A stretch of 64,000 nt of DNA. Source: Chamaesiphon minutus PCC 6605. GTDB taxonomy: Bacteria; Cyanobacteriota; Cyanobacteriia; Cyanobacteriales; Chamaesiphonaceae. The DNA lies in NCBI RefSeq assembly GCF_000317145.1, contig NC_019697.1, positions 744,001-808,000 on the forward strand, written 5' to 3'. The notes below the pieces were generated by a model, which saw only the letters and a program-made list of their open reading frames with translations, searched no databases and was not told the DNA's origin. The position numbers were made by a program, and so were the translations under genes. Shown one piece after another: positions 24,547 to 33,500 of the stretch (positions are counted from its first letter, which is position 1; each line of letters begins with the position of its first letter).

Positions 24547-25560
24547 CTAATCGATCGCATTCCCGCGCCATTGAACCGGATCGATAGAAACGGCGTTGAC
24601 GTAGAGACCCCAGTGGAGATGTGGCCCGGTGGAGGCACCAGTACTGCCGATCGCGCCGATAGGGTCGCCAGGGGCGAGCATTTGGCCTTCTTCGACGTCG
24701 ATTTTGCTTAGGTGCATGAAGATACTCACCAATCCTTGGCCGTGATCGACGCCGACGACATTACCGTGAACGCGGAAACCTTTTTTTTCGTAACCTACTA
24801 ATGCTACCTTGCCGCCCGCTGGGGCGACTACTGCCGAGCCGTAGCCTCCGGCATAGTCTAAGCCGCGATGGTAATAGTCTTTGGCAAATTCGCCATTGTA
24901 GTAGCGACGCACGCCATAGGGGGAGCTAGTTCTACCCTGATTGGGGGCGATAAATTTGCCACTCCAGAGCTTTTCGGGACTGACGATCGCTTTAAATACT
25001 GCTACTTCTTTTAATTCCATGGCGGTGGCTTGAATGCCAGCTTTGCCAGGGGAAAAGTTGATGCGTTGGATCGGAAATTTGCGATCGGCGACAGCTATTT
25101 TGAGTTTGCTAGTAGTGGTGCCATCGGCAATGGTAATCTCGCGATCGCCAGGTCGTTCGAGTGGCGTGGTAGGCACCATTGCCCGATATCGATCGGTACC
25201 GAGGTTAAATGCTGGATAAGTTTTGTTACCAACTTTAACTGTTGGTGGGGTGGTTTTACCAGGTGTCGCTGTAATATTAACGACAATTGTCTCACCTAAT
25301 TTGGGCGTAGCGGGGGTGAGTTGACCGTTGAGTGCGAGTCCGGGGATCTTGACTGCCGACCATAAAACGATCGTTAACGCAATTGTCCCCCAGAAAATCG
25401 ATGCGCTGCCAAAACGGCTAAACCAACGCCAACTGTAGAGCAAAGAGCGATTTGCTAGCAACTTCTGGGCAGTACTTCCCAGTTTCGAGATCGGATCTAA
25501 CATAAAATTTTCGGGTAGACGATCGTGGATGTTTGAGATTATACGGGCTGAGGAAGACAA
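24547..25560 (-). CDS. M23-family (LytM-type) peptidoglycan endopeptidase
   Basis: This 337-residue protein has one N-terminal membrane segment (~50-70, ASIFWGTIALTIVLWSAV), a beta-rich Ig-like middle part (~80-195), and an M23 domain (~215-330). Zinc ligands are visible: HRGLDYAGG (His, Asp) and GPHLHWGL (the H-x-H pair). GSTGASTGPHLHW is the standard family end. It would cleave cell-wall peptides from the periplasmic side of the membrane. All ligands are present, so it should be active, unlike EnvC-type regulators. The gene stands alone. The first Met gives a Ser-rich start; a Met at residue 20 is an alternative that still leaves the helix. Confidence 0.9.
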   Translation of the reverse strand: MSSSARIISNIHDRLPENFMLDPISKLGSTAQKLLANRSLLYSWRWFSRFGSASIFWGTIALTIVLWSAVKIPGLALNGQLTPATPKLGETIVVNITATPGKTTPPTVKVGNKTYPAFNLGTDRYRAMVPTTPLERPGDREITIADGTTTSKLKIAVADRKFPIQRINFSPGKAGIQATAMELKEVAVFKAIVSPEKLWSGKFIAPNQGRTSSPYGVRRYYNGEFAKDYYHRGLDYAGGYGSAVVAPAGGKVALVGYEKKGFRVHGNVVGVDHGQGLVSIFMHLSKIDVEEGQMLAPGDPIGAIGSTGASTGPHLHWGLYVNAVSIDPVQWRGNAID

Positions 25561-25619
25561 ATTAGCTGCATTTAGGAGCGAGTCTCCGGTAACTGACGAT
25601 CTGTTCCCACAGATGATGC

Positions 25620-25840
25620 AAAACTCGGTATCCTAGAAGTAAACTTACATTAAGTTAATTAAAAAACTTCATCTAGCCATAAATCTCGTATTGCTTAGAT
25701 TCGCGCGATCGTTAATTTGGCTCCAGCCTTGTAAGCGCGGCGAATATCGGCAACTATCCGCCCGATTGATGTTTCCATCTATCCCAAAAACTCGGTATCC
25801 TAAGAGTTAACTTACGTTAAGTTAATTTAAAATATCTCAT
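25620..25840 (+). repeat. Duplicated ~50-bp element upstream of the antiporter gene
   Basis: Two near-identical direct copies begin AAAACTCGGTATCCTA (25620 and about 25787) and continue through a shared TTAAGTTAATT core, 167 bp apart. The second copy ends about 15 bp before the antiporter start codon, so the pair probably carries regulatory sites. The core TAACTTA...TTAAGTTAA is itself palindromic. Confidence 0.75.
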
Positions 25841-25855
25841 AATTATAAAAATCTA

Positions 25856-27928
25856 GTGTTAGAAGATTTTCGTCTGATCGTGGATTTGGTCTCGATCCTA
25901 GCGGCAGCGGCTGTGGGGGGGATAATTGCGGGATTGGCCAAACAGCCGCCACTACTGGGTTATATCGTCGGTGGGGCGATTGTCGGGCCGACGGGACTGG
26001 GACTGATTAAAGAGTTGGTTCCGGTCGAGACTCTAGCTCAGTTTGGGGCAGCTTTTTTATTATTTGCCTTGGGCGTAGAGTTCTCATTTGCCGAGCTAAA
26101 AAAGGTTCAGAAAATCAGCTTGGGCGGTGGTGGTTTGCAGATTCTGCTGACTATTTTAGTCACGACCGTCATTTCGGTGAGTGTGGGCTGGGTTGCGACT
26201 CCTCAGCAAGGTGTATTTTTAGGAGCGATCCTGTCGCTGTCTTCGACGGCAGTAGTGCTTAAATCTTTGATGGAGTCTAATGAGACTGCCACGCCTCACG
26301 GACAGGTGATGTTAGGGATTTTAGTCGTCCAGGATTTGGCGTTGGGATTTATGTTGGCGGTATTACCAGCTCTCGATCGACCGCCAGCAGAGATCGGCAT
26401 GGCCGTATTATATGCGGCGGTAAAAATCGGTTTATTTGCGATCGGGGCGACGATTACCGGAATTTGGGTAGTGCCTCGGTTGTTGCGATTGCTGGCTAGT
26501 ACTGAGAGTCAAGAATTATTTCTGCTGGGGGTCGTCACTCTGTGTTTGGGCATCGCGCTGATCACCGAACATTTGGGGCTGTCCATCGAAATGGGGGCTT
26601 TTGTCGCTGGTTTGATGATTTCTGAGGCGGAGTATGCCGACCAGACTTTAGCCTATGTAGAGCCGATTAGGGACGTGTTTGCGGCGTTATTTTTTGCAGC
26701 GATCGGAATGCTGATCGATCCGCGCTTTCTGTGGGAGAATCTGGATCTGATTTTGGGACTAGTCTCGATCGTCTTTATCGGTAAGTTTGCGATTATTACG
26801 CCGTTGGTGCGGCTGTTTGGCTATCCATTGCAAACTGCTCTGATTGCCGGATTGGGCTTGGCGCAAATTGGGGAATTTTCCTTCGTTTTGGCTAGCGAGG
26901 GTAGAAATTTGGGCTTGGTGTCGCGGCGGGTATATTTATTGCTATTGGGGACAACAGCGGTAACTTTAGTCGTCACGCCATTTATCCTCAGATTGATTCC
27001 CAGTCTGTTTAATTGGATCGAGAGCGTCCCGTCACTCGATCGCTGGTTTCAGCCAGGAGATCCGCCGCTGGAAGTCTCCGAACACGTACCGCTCGAACCC
27101 CCGATCGTCATTTGCGGTTACGGGCGCACGGGGCAAAATTTGGCCACACTCCTCGCCGAACAAAATGTGCCTGTAGTAGTCGTAGACCAGTCAGAGTCGG
27201 CGATTCAAAGATTGCGAGAGAGTGGAACGCCTTATATTTATGGTAATGCCGTGAGTATCCCCGTGCTGACTAGAGCCGGACTCGATCGAGCGCGAGCGAT
27301 GGTAATTGCCCTCCCCGATGCGATGAGTACGCGGCTGTGTCTCAAACACGCGTTGGAGATTTCGCCGGAGCTAGATATCGTCGTGCGGGCAAATCAATAT
27401 CAAGATATCGAATTACTCTACCAGTTAGGCGGTAGTGAAGTCGTGCAGCCAGAATTTGAAGCCAGCCTCGAAATGGCATCCCATCTGCTTGTTAAAATCG
27501 GCTTACCAACAGTGCAAATTCAACGCCAAGTTAAAGCAATTCGGAACTCTCACTATATGGAATTGCGCCCCGAAGGTACGATCGGTGAAAGCTCTCAAAA
27601 TATTCAAGCAGCTACTTTGGGGATGAATCGTCGCTGGTATCGGCTCTCACTCACCTCGCCACTACTGGGGAATTCGATCGCCAGTGCCAATATTCGCACC
27701 TTGACTGGAGCGACGATCGTCGCTATTCAACGCGAAGATGGTACTCAGATTAATTATCCTAATGGAGGTACCACCTTCAACTTAGGCGATAGTTGCTTGG
27801 TAATTGGCTCGGTTGAAGAACAAACCATGTTCGATCTACTCACCAAGGGCGAAATTTCGATTCCCGTCCTCCCTCTCTCTGTGCTGGAAACATTTCCAGA
27901 AGCGATTGTCGAGCGCGAGGTTAGTTGA
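25856..27928 (+). CDS. CPA2-family cation:proton antiporter with RCK domains (KefB-like)
   Basis: Of 690 residues, ~1-395 form a 12-13-helix Na+/H+ exchanger domain (LVSILAAAAVGGIIAGLAKQ, a GAFVAGLMISEAEYAD stretch in the ion path, and IGEFSFVLASEG). A linker leads to an RCK/TrkA-N domain (~415-535, Rossmann start IVICGYGRTGQNLATLLAEQ) that binds NAD(H) or another nucleotide, and a TrkA-C domain ends the protein (~580-665). It would move K+ or Na+ against H+ across the inner or thylakoid membrane under nucleotide control. Ion choice cannot be read. The start is GTG at 25856. The duplicated element just upstream may regulate it. Confidence 0.93.
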   Translation: MLEDFRLIVDLVSILAAAAVGGIIAGLAKQPPLLGYIVGGAIVGPTGLGLIKELVPVETLAQFGAAFLLFALGVEFSFAELKKVQKISLGGGGLQILLTILVTTVISVSVGWVATPQQGVFLGAILSLSSTAVVLKSLMESNETATPHGQVMLGILVVQDLALGFMLAVLPALDRPPAEIGMAVLYAAVKIGLFAIGATITGIWVVPRLLRLLASTESQELFLLGVVTLCLGIALITEHLGLSIEMGAFVAGLMISEAEYADQTLAYVEPIRDVFAALFFAAIGMLIDPRFLWENLDLILGLVSIVFIGKFAIITPLVRLFGYPLQTALIAGLGLAQIGEFSFVLASEGRNLGLVSRRVYLLLLGTTAVTLVVTPFILRLIPSLFNWIESVPSLDRWFQPGDPPLEVSEHVPLEPPIVICGYGRTGQNLATLLAEQNVPVVVVDQSESAIQRLRESGTPYIYGNAVSIPVLTRAGLDRARAMVIALPDAMSTRLCLKHALEISPELDIVVRANQYQDIELLYQLGGSEVVQPEFEASLEMASHLLVKIGLPTVQIQRQVKAIRNSHYMELRPEGTIGESSQNIQAATLGMNRRWYRLSLTSPLLGNSIASANIRTLTGATIVAIQREDGTQINYPNGGTTFNLGDSCLVIGSVEEQTMFDLLTKGEISIPVLPLSVLETFPEAIVEREVS

Positions 27929-27990
27929 AAATTGTCAATTTAGACCAAATTCGATTCATATAGACGCCTTAATTGCTAGTACAATCCTGT

Positions 27991-28065
27991 TGCCCTCACC
28001 CCGCCCTCGCCTGCGGCTCTGGCTCCCCTCTCCCAAGCTTGGGAGAGGGGTTGGGGGTGAGGGCA
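27991..28065. repeat. CCCTCACCCC-type palindromic element, short-tip copy
   Basis: The outer parts TGCCCTCACCCC and GGGGTGAGGGCA flank GCGGCTCTGGCTCC-like sequence and a perfect 26-bp central palindrome (28025-28050, CCCCTCTCCCAAG mirrored). The same outer parts and GGAGCCGGAGCCGC-type stretch occur at 62785-62966 with a different, longer centre. Confidence 0.75.
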
Positions 28066-28177
28066 AATAACGTGTGCTTAGTAACCGAATTTAATACAAT
28101 CCGTCGGGAAAACCGACGTTGGCGAAGCCACTCCGAAGGAGTTACGCGCATCGCAAAATCCAAAATCCAAAATCCAA

Positions 28178-28387
28178 CTATTGGTACTGAATATAAGCGA
28201 TCGCATGACGATAGATCAGTGTTTTGAGATCGTTAGCATCGGTAAAAAATAAACAATCTGGATCTTGCCAGACAATTCTGCCTGCAAATACATCGCCAGT
28301 CATTAATTTGACCGATACTTCAATTTTGTCTTTGATCGATCCTTGAACTTGGCGGGTACTGGGTAAATTAATATCGAGTTCGGACAT
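28178..28387 (-). CDS. hfq: Cyanobacterial Hfq-like Sm protein
   Basis: The 69-residue protein fits the divergent Hfq of cyanobacteria: start SELDINLPSTRQVQGSIKDK, Sm1-like strands (VSVKLMTGDVFAGRIVWQDP) and an ending YRHAIAYIQYQ that matches the family's hAIAYI motif. Cyanobacterial Hfq forms hexamers, binds RNA poorly and works with the pilus ATPase PilB1 in motility and DNA uptake, as known from Synechocystis. In many cyanobacteria it neighbours dapF; here it sits alone between the antiporter and an exported protein. It is read from the minus strand with no obvious partner. Confidence 0.88.
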   Translation of the reverse strand: MSELDINLPSTRQVQGSIKDKIEVSVKLMTGDVFAGRIVWQDPDCLFFTDANDLKTLIYRHAIAYIQYQ

Positions 28388-28505
28388 ATTATCGATTTAG
28401 GTAGAAGATATTTTCAGGAAATGTGAATTACGCAGGTGTAGCTCTAGCTATTCACTCAGGTTGCTAGTTATTCCCGCAGCGGTAGTTACAGCCGCTCGGA
28501 TTGTT

Positions 28506-28534
28506 GAGTCCGTCGTGTGCGGACTCATTTATTT
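28506..28534 (+). repeat. GAGTCCG/CGGACTC hairpin followed by ATTTATTT
   Basis: A 7-bp stem (28506-28512 and 28520-28526) with a 7-base loop runs into ATTTATTT. It could act as a weak terminator or be a small dispersed repeat. It lies in the gap between hfq and the exported-protein gene. Confidence 0.45.
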
Positions 28535-28596
28535 AGCCTGCTGGCGAGCGACCTATGTTCCTAGCAAAGTTTGGCTAGGCAAGAGCGAAATTTTAG

Positions 28597-29385
28597 ATGT
28601 TTATGAGATCATTATTCCCAATTGTGACACTAGTTTTAGCTAGACCGAGTATTTTTATGAGTGTGATGATTCGATCGATCCCTAACCGTTGGCTGACAAA
28701 GATCGCACTGGTATCTGCAAGTTTATGCTCGATCGGCAATGGGATGGAGGCAATCGCGACTACCACACCAGCCAAGATTGCACCCCAGACTCGATCTTCA
28801 GTACCTGCGGCAATAAATACTCTCATCGTTCCAGGCAAACGCGCAGGTGCAATTACTGCCAAAACTACCTATACCAATCTGGAAAAGATCTATGGCAAAC
28901 AGCGGTTGACACCCACAAAAGTTTATGGGGCAGAAGGACAAGTTGTCTTTCCAGGTACGCTGGTTAAATTAGCTAAAAATCGGTCTGTCACAGTCGCCTG
29001 GAAAGATGCCAAAAAACTTCAGCCGCTCCAGGTAATTATTAACGATTCAACTTGGAAAACAGCAGAAGGGATCGGACTGGGGACGAATTTGACCAAATTG
29101 CGCCAGGTTTTGGGCGAGTTTAAGATTACGGGCTTGGGTTGGGACTACGGCAATCAGGTGATTCAGATTCCCCCACCGATGAGAGCGCGGTATTATGGAT
29201 TGAGTATTTCGGTGAGTCCCGATCGATTGGCGGCTCAAAGGTTTCCCAAAGATTTACTTGCTGTGTCGGGAGATGGCGTAACTCCCTCAGCTAGCAATCC
29301 GCATTGGAAACCTCTGAAAATGCGGGTTTCAGGTCTGAGTGTCTATTTTAACGAATCGAAATCATCCACAACCGAAAAACAATAG
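28597..29385 (+). CDS. Exported protein of unknown function
   Basis: Up to 262 residues. Starting at an internal Met (28657 or 28666) gives a normal signal peptide (IRSIPNRWLTKIALVSASLC, cleavage near EAIA-T), so the first 20-23 residues may not be translated. The mature part has two similar-looking halves: TYTNLEKIYGKQRLTPTKVY, then GLGTNLTKLRQVLGEFKITG. This pattern, short domains with L-x-x-x-x-G, is seen in uncharacterised cyanobacterial periplasmic proteins. No catalytic motif is seen. It stands between hfq (divergent) and nuiA (98 bp downstream, same strand). Confidence 0.65.
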   Translation: MFMRSLFPIVTLVLARPSIFMSVMIRSIPNRWLTKIALVSASLCSIGNGMEAIATTTPAKIAPQTRSSVPAAINTLIVPGKRAGAITAKTTYTNLEKIYGKQRLTPTKVYGAEGQVVFPGTLVKLAKNRSVTVAWKDAKKLQPLQVIINDSTWKTAEGIGLGTNLTKLRQVLGEFKITGLGWDYGNQVIQIPPPMRARYYGLSISVSPDRLAAQRFPKDLLAVSGDGVTPSASNPHWKPLKMRVSGLSVYFNESKSSTTEKQ

Positions 29386-29482
29386 CACCGTCGATCGCGG
29401 TTATCATGCAGATAAGCTCTCAAACATTCCGATCTACATACCTCCTCCCAATTCCTAACTCCCCGCTCCCCTCGACGCGATC

Positions 29483-29878
29483 GTGACAACAGCAGCAATT
29501 ATCGATTTATTGAAACAAGTTACTACAGATCTGCTCTGGTCGAGTGAATCCGACTACCCCTTTGAAATAGTGACTTGGGATCGAGGTGTAGCGATGACTC
29601 CTACCGCCTTATTTAGCAAGCTAGCAAATCCAGACGCAGCGATCGAAACGATAAGTCTAACGGATTTGTTTGCACCAGTATTGACAGTAGAAAACTGGTA
29701 TGAAGACGCCGAATTAGCCCAAGTAAAAAGATTTACTGATTTATTGCACGCGATCGAATCTAATTTAGCAGACGTCAAAGTTTTTCGCGTCGGCGAAGTC
29801 GAAATTGCCATTTATATCGTTGGCAAAACTCCCGATGGCGAGCCGATTGGGTTAAAAACTCATGCGGTAGAAACTTAA
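29483..29878 (+). CDS. nuiA: NuiA-family nuclease A inhibitor homologue
   Basis: The 131-residue protein resembles NuiA, the inhibitor of the sugar-non-specific nuclease NucA of Anabaena: LLKQVTTDLLWSSESDYPFE at the start, then WYEDAELAQVKRFTDLL and the ending LADVKVFRVGEVEIAIYIVG. All three blocks are in family order. NuiA binds NucA at its active site in the cell before export. No nucA-like nuclease gene is in this window, so the target is elsewhere or different. The start is GTG at 29483, chosen as the first codon that keeps the family's N-terminal helix. Confidence 0.85.
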   Translation: MTTAAIIDLLKQVTTDLLWSSESDYPFEIVTWDRGVAMTPTALFSKLANPDAAIETISLTDLFAPVLTVENWYEDAELAQVKRFTDLLHAIESNLADVKVFRVGEVEIAIYIVGKTPDGEPIGLKTHAVET

Positions 29879-29931
29879 TCGCCAGTTTGATGACGTCTGG
29901 ATTCGAGCGATCTGTATCTCTACCAGTACGC

Positions 29932-30180
29932 CTAATCAAAACTACCCATATCGCTGTCACCAATAGCTCCTAAATCGAAAGTCCCTCCTTCTTTAGAGTT
30001 GCCGCCTTTTTGCGCTCTAATGCGATCGCGCATCTCTTCATATTCGCGTTCGGCTGCTGCGAGAGCTTGCTTTTTAGACTCAGGCAAAATCTCTTCAGAA
30101 ATTGGCTCGCGACAGTTCATACAGTAACCCAGTCGGAGGACTAGAAGTGTTGCTGCGCATTTGTGACATTTATATGCCAT
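29932..30180 (-). CDS. Small zinc-ribbon protein of unknown function
   Basis: The 82-residue product starts with a compact zinc ribbon: MAYKCHKCAATLLVLRLGYC, then MNCREP, giving CxxC...CxxC. A charged helix follows (ILPESKKQALAAAEREYEEM), and the tail is Gly/Asp-rich and probably disordered. Nothing identifies a partner or substrate. It is convergent with nuiA (53 bp apart). Confidence 0.6.
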   Translation of the reverse strand: MAYKCHKCAATLLVLRLGYCMNCREPISEEILPESKKQALAAAEREYEEMRDRIRAQKGGNSKEGGTFDLGAIGDSDMGSFD

Positions 30181-30590
30181 GGTTTCGATCGGCTAATTCA
30201 GAAATTACTCGAAGTTATTATACCCAGTTGAAAGTTGGCTGCGACTACGCTCAGCCACCAAGCAGTTGGGAGCCAGAATTCACAATAGTTGCGAAGATCG
30301 ATCTCTAGCAAATTTCACTCGATCGCCAATTATCTAGACGTTCCTTGTCGCCGATCGCGATCGATAATACTCGATTGTCAACAGAGTACAAGATTAAGCA
30401 CGATCCTGTCATGATACGATCGTGCAAGGTTTCAAAGAAGCTGGCAATTAAATAACAGCCCAACCATCGCGGCGATTCTGTTCCGCTTGGTGGTACATCG
30501 ATCGTGGTGCTTTACGCTAGCACAATAACAAGCCCCCCTCTCTTCCTCTCTCCCCCTCCCCACATCCACCCATCCACCCATCCACCCCTC
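30181..30590. other. Region upstream of purL
   Basis: About 410 bp. GCACGATC (30398-30405) and GATCGTGC (30418-30425) form an 8-bp inverted repeat with a 12-base loop. From about 30530 to the purL ATG the DNA is almost pure pyrimidine, ending in period-8 CCATCCAC units. No Shine-Dalgarno sequence precedes the ATG. Confidence 0.55.
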
Positions 30591-33500
30591 ATGACCCCAT
30601 CCCCCTTTACCGCCGCCGAAATTGCCGCACAAGGCATCAAACCGAATGAATATGAGGAAATTGTCAACAGACTAAATCGGCACCCCAACAAAGCCGAATT
30701 AGGCATGTTTGGTGTGATGTGGTCGGAGCACTGCTGCTATAAAAATTCCCGTCCCTTGCTCAAACAATTTCCGACTACGGGAGATCGGATTCTCGTCGGG
30801 CCGGGTGAAAATGCAGGTGTGATCGATCTGGGCGATGGGCTTCAGCTTGCCTTCAAAATCGAATCGCACAACCACCCCTCGGCTGTCGAACCGTTTCAAG
30901 GTGCAGCTACGGGTGTCGGTGGCATCCTCCGCGATATTTTTACAATGGGTGCGCGTCCCATTGCGATTCTCAATTCCCTCAGATTTGGCGATCTCAAAGA
31001 TGCCAAAACTCGCCGCCTCTTTACTGGTGTCGTGGCGGGAATTTCGCATTATGGGAACTGCTTGCTCGGTGCTGAAACCTTCATCTGGAGGGACTCACAT
31101 GGCGTTCACTTTGACACGATCGGGAATTTTGTCAATACCCATCTGCCCCCCGATACCGATACCATCGCCCTACCACCAGGGATAGAAACCCTCTCTGTCG
31201 ATCCTAAAACCGTTGCTGGTAGTACCAACGAAAATGGCAGTAACTGGCAACCCGTCACCCGCATCTTCAGACGTCAGGCAGGTACCCTAGTCAATATCCG
31301 CACCTCCCTCGGACGCACCATCACCGTCACTCCCGACCACCCGATGTTACGGGTAGAAGATGGCAAAATCCGCATTCGCTACGCTCAAACTTTGCGCGTG
31401 GGCGACGATCTGCCGATTTTACAGAAACTCCCCAAACTAGCAGATTGCCAGCCGCAGCCAATCGATACGATCGCGACAATCGATCCTGAGTTACATAGCC
31501 AGCGAGAATTGTGTGTCAAGCTCCCTACATCTTGGCAACCGACAGATCTAATTCGGACTACCCTCGAATTGCTCGAACCATCGATCCAAAAGCGCAATCA
31601 CTATCTCAACACCAAAACCTTCCCACTCGATCGATTCTTGTGTCTCGAACAGCTCCTCGGACTAGAACAAGACCTCAACTTCGATCGTCAAGACCTGAAA
31701 ATCGGTCAACATAGTAAAGAAGACTGGTTGCCAGCGATTATTCGACCCAACGCTGCTTTTGCGCGGCTGCTGGGCTATTACATCGCGACGGGGATGGTTT
31801 CGCCATCGGGTAATATTTATCGGATTTTCTTAAACTTCAGCCATCACGAAGCCGCCGCTGCCGCAGATGCGATCGCCATTCTTCACGATTTAGGTATCGC
31901 AGCCAATCCTCAAGAACGGACGTCGGGAATGGCTGTAAGTGCCTCTTCGTGGCTATTGGGACACCTGCTGGCTCGAGTCTGGGGTTGCGGTAACGAAGGT
32001 ACCCACAAACGCATTCCTGATTTTGTGTGGGAATGGAATTCCGAACTTCAGCAAGAATTACTCAAAGGTTTGATTCGGACTAATCCCACAATTCCCAATC
32101 CCAACAGTGGCGCGGGATCTCAGGGCAAAATCTTTTTCTCGACCTCCAGCCGTCAATTATTCGACCAAGTAATGCTCTTGGTGCAAGATCGGGGCATTCT
32201 GCCACAAGTCCACCACCGTCCTGGTTCGATCGGCAAAATCAAGGGGCGAGAATTTCATTACGCGCCACTATGGCAAATCGAGCTGCGGCGCGATTGGGCA
32301 ATGGGTAGCTCGGCAATCGCTCGCGAACATCGTCAAGAAATTGGTGCGGTGGCGACTCAGACTGTGGCATCTGCGATCGCGACCATCGGAGCTGTCAAAA
32401 TTCAGAATATTGCCACGCATAATGTGGCAACTTGCGATGTCTACGATGTGGAAGTAGAGCATAATCACCTCTTTGTCACCAGTTCGGGCATCATTACTCA
32501 CAATTGCGTTGGGGTACCTACCGTCGGCGGCGAAGTCTATTTCGATCCGGCTTATTCTGGCAATCCACTGGTAAATGCCATGGCGATGGGTTTAATGGAG
32601 ACAGACACGATCGTTAAATCGGGTGCCGCCGGAATCGGCAATCCCGTCCTCTATGTCGGTTCGACTACCGGACGCGATGGCATGGGCGGTGCGAGTTTTG
32701 CCAGTGCCGAACTCACCGCAGAATCGATCGACAATCGTCCCGCCGTCCAAGTTGGCGACCCATTTCTAGAAAAATCTCTAATTGAAGCCTGTCTCGAAGC
32801 CTTCAAAACTGGTGCCGTCGTCGCCGCTCAGGATATGGGTGCGGCGGGGATTACTTGTTCTTGCTCGGAAATGGCGGCTAAAGGTGGCGTAGGAATTGAA
32901 TTCGACCTAGATTTGGTACCCGCGCGCGAGCCGGGGATGGTGCCTTATGAGTACTTACTATCTGAATCTCAAGAACGGATGCTATTCGTCGCGCATAAGG
33001 GACGCGAGCAGGAACTGATCGATATTTTCGAGCGGTGGGGACTCCATGCCGTCGTGGCTGGTACCGTAATTGAAGAACCGATCGTGCGAATCTTATTCCA
33101 AGGTTCGATCGCGGCAGAAGTTCCAGCTAGCGCGCTAGCCGATAACACCCCACTTTACGAGCGGGAATTGATGGCAGAAGCCCCTGCATACGCCCAAAAA
33201 GCCTGGGAATGGACACCAGCACAATTACCCCCAGCCACCCCTCAAGGCATCGAAATTCAGGGCACATCCCAGAGCTGGAATGACGTGCTGTTAACCTTAT
33301 TGGATACGCCCTCGATCGCCTCCAAACGCTGGGTCTACCGTCAATACGACCACCAAGTCCAAAATAATACCGTGCTCCTTCCTGGTGGTGCCGATGCCGC
33401 CGTCATCCGGATTCGTCCCCTCGAACCCATCCAAAATCGTCAGTCTACTACCACTAATCCCAACTTAGGCGTCGCCGCCACCGTAGACTGCAACCCCCGC

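Noticed and set aside
30504-30590. N-terminal extension of PurL from an upstream in-frame ATG
   Set aside because: It is encoded by a pyrimidine and CCATCCAC repeat, while ATG 30591 gives the normal PurL N-terminus.
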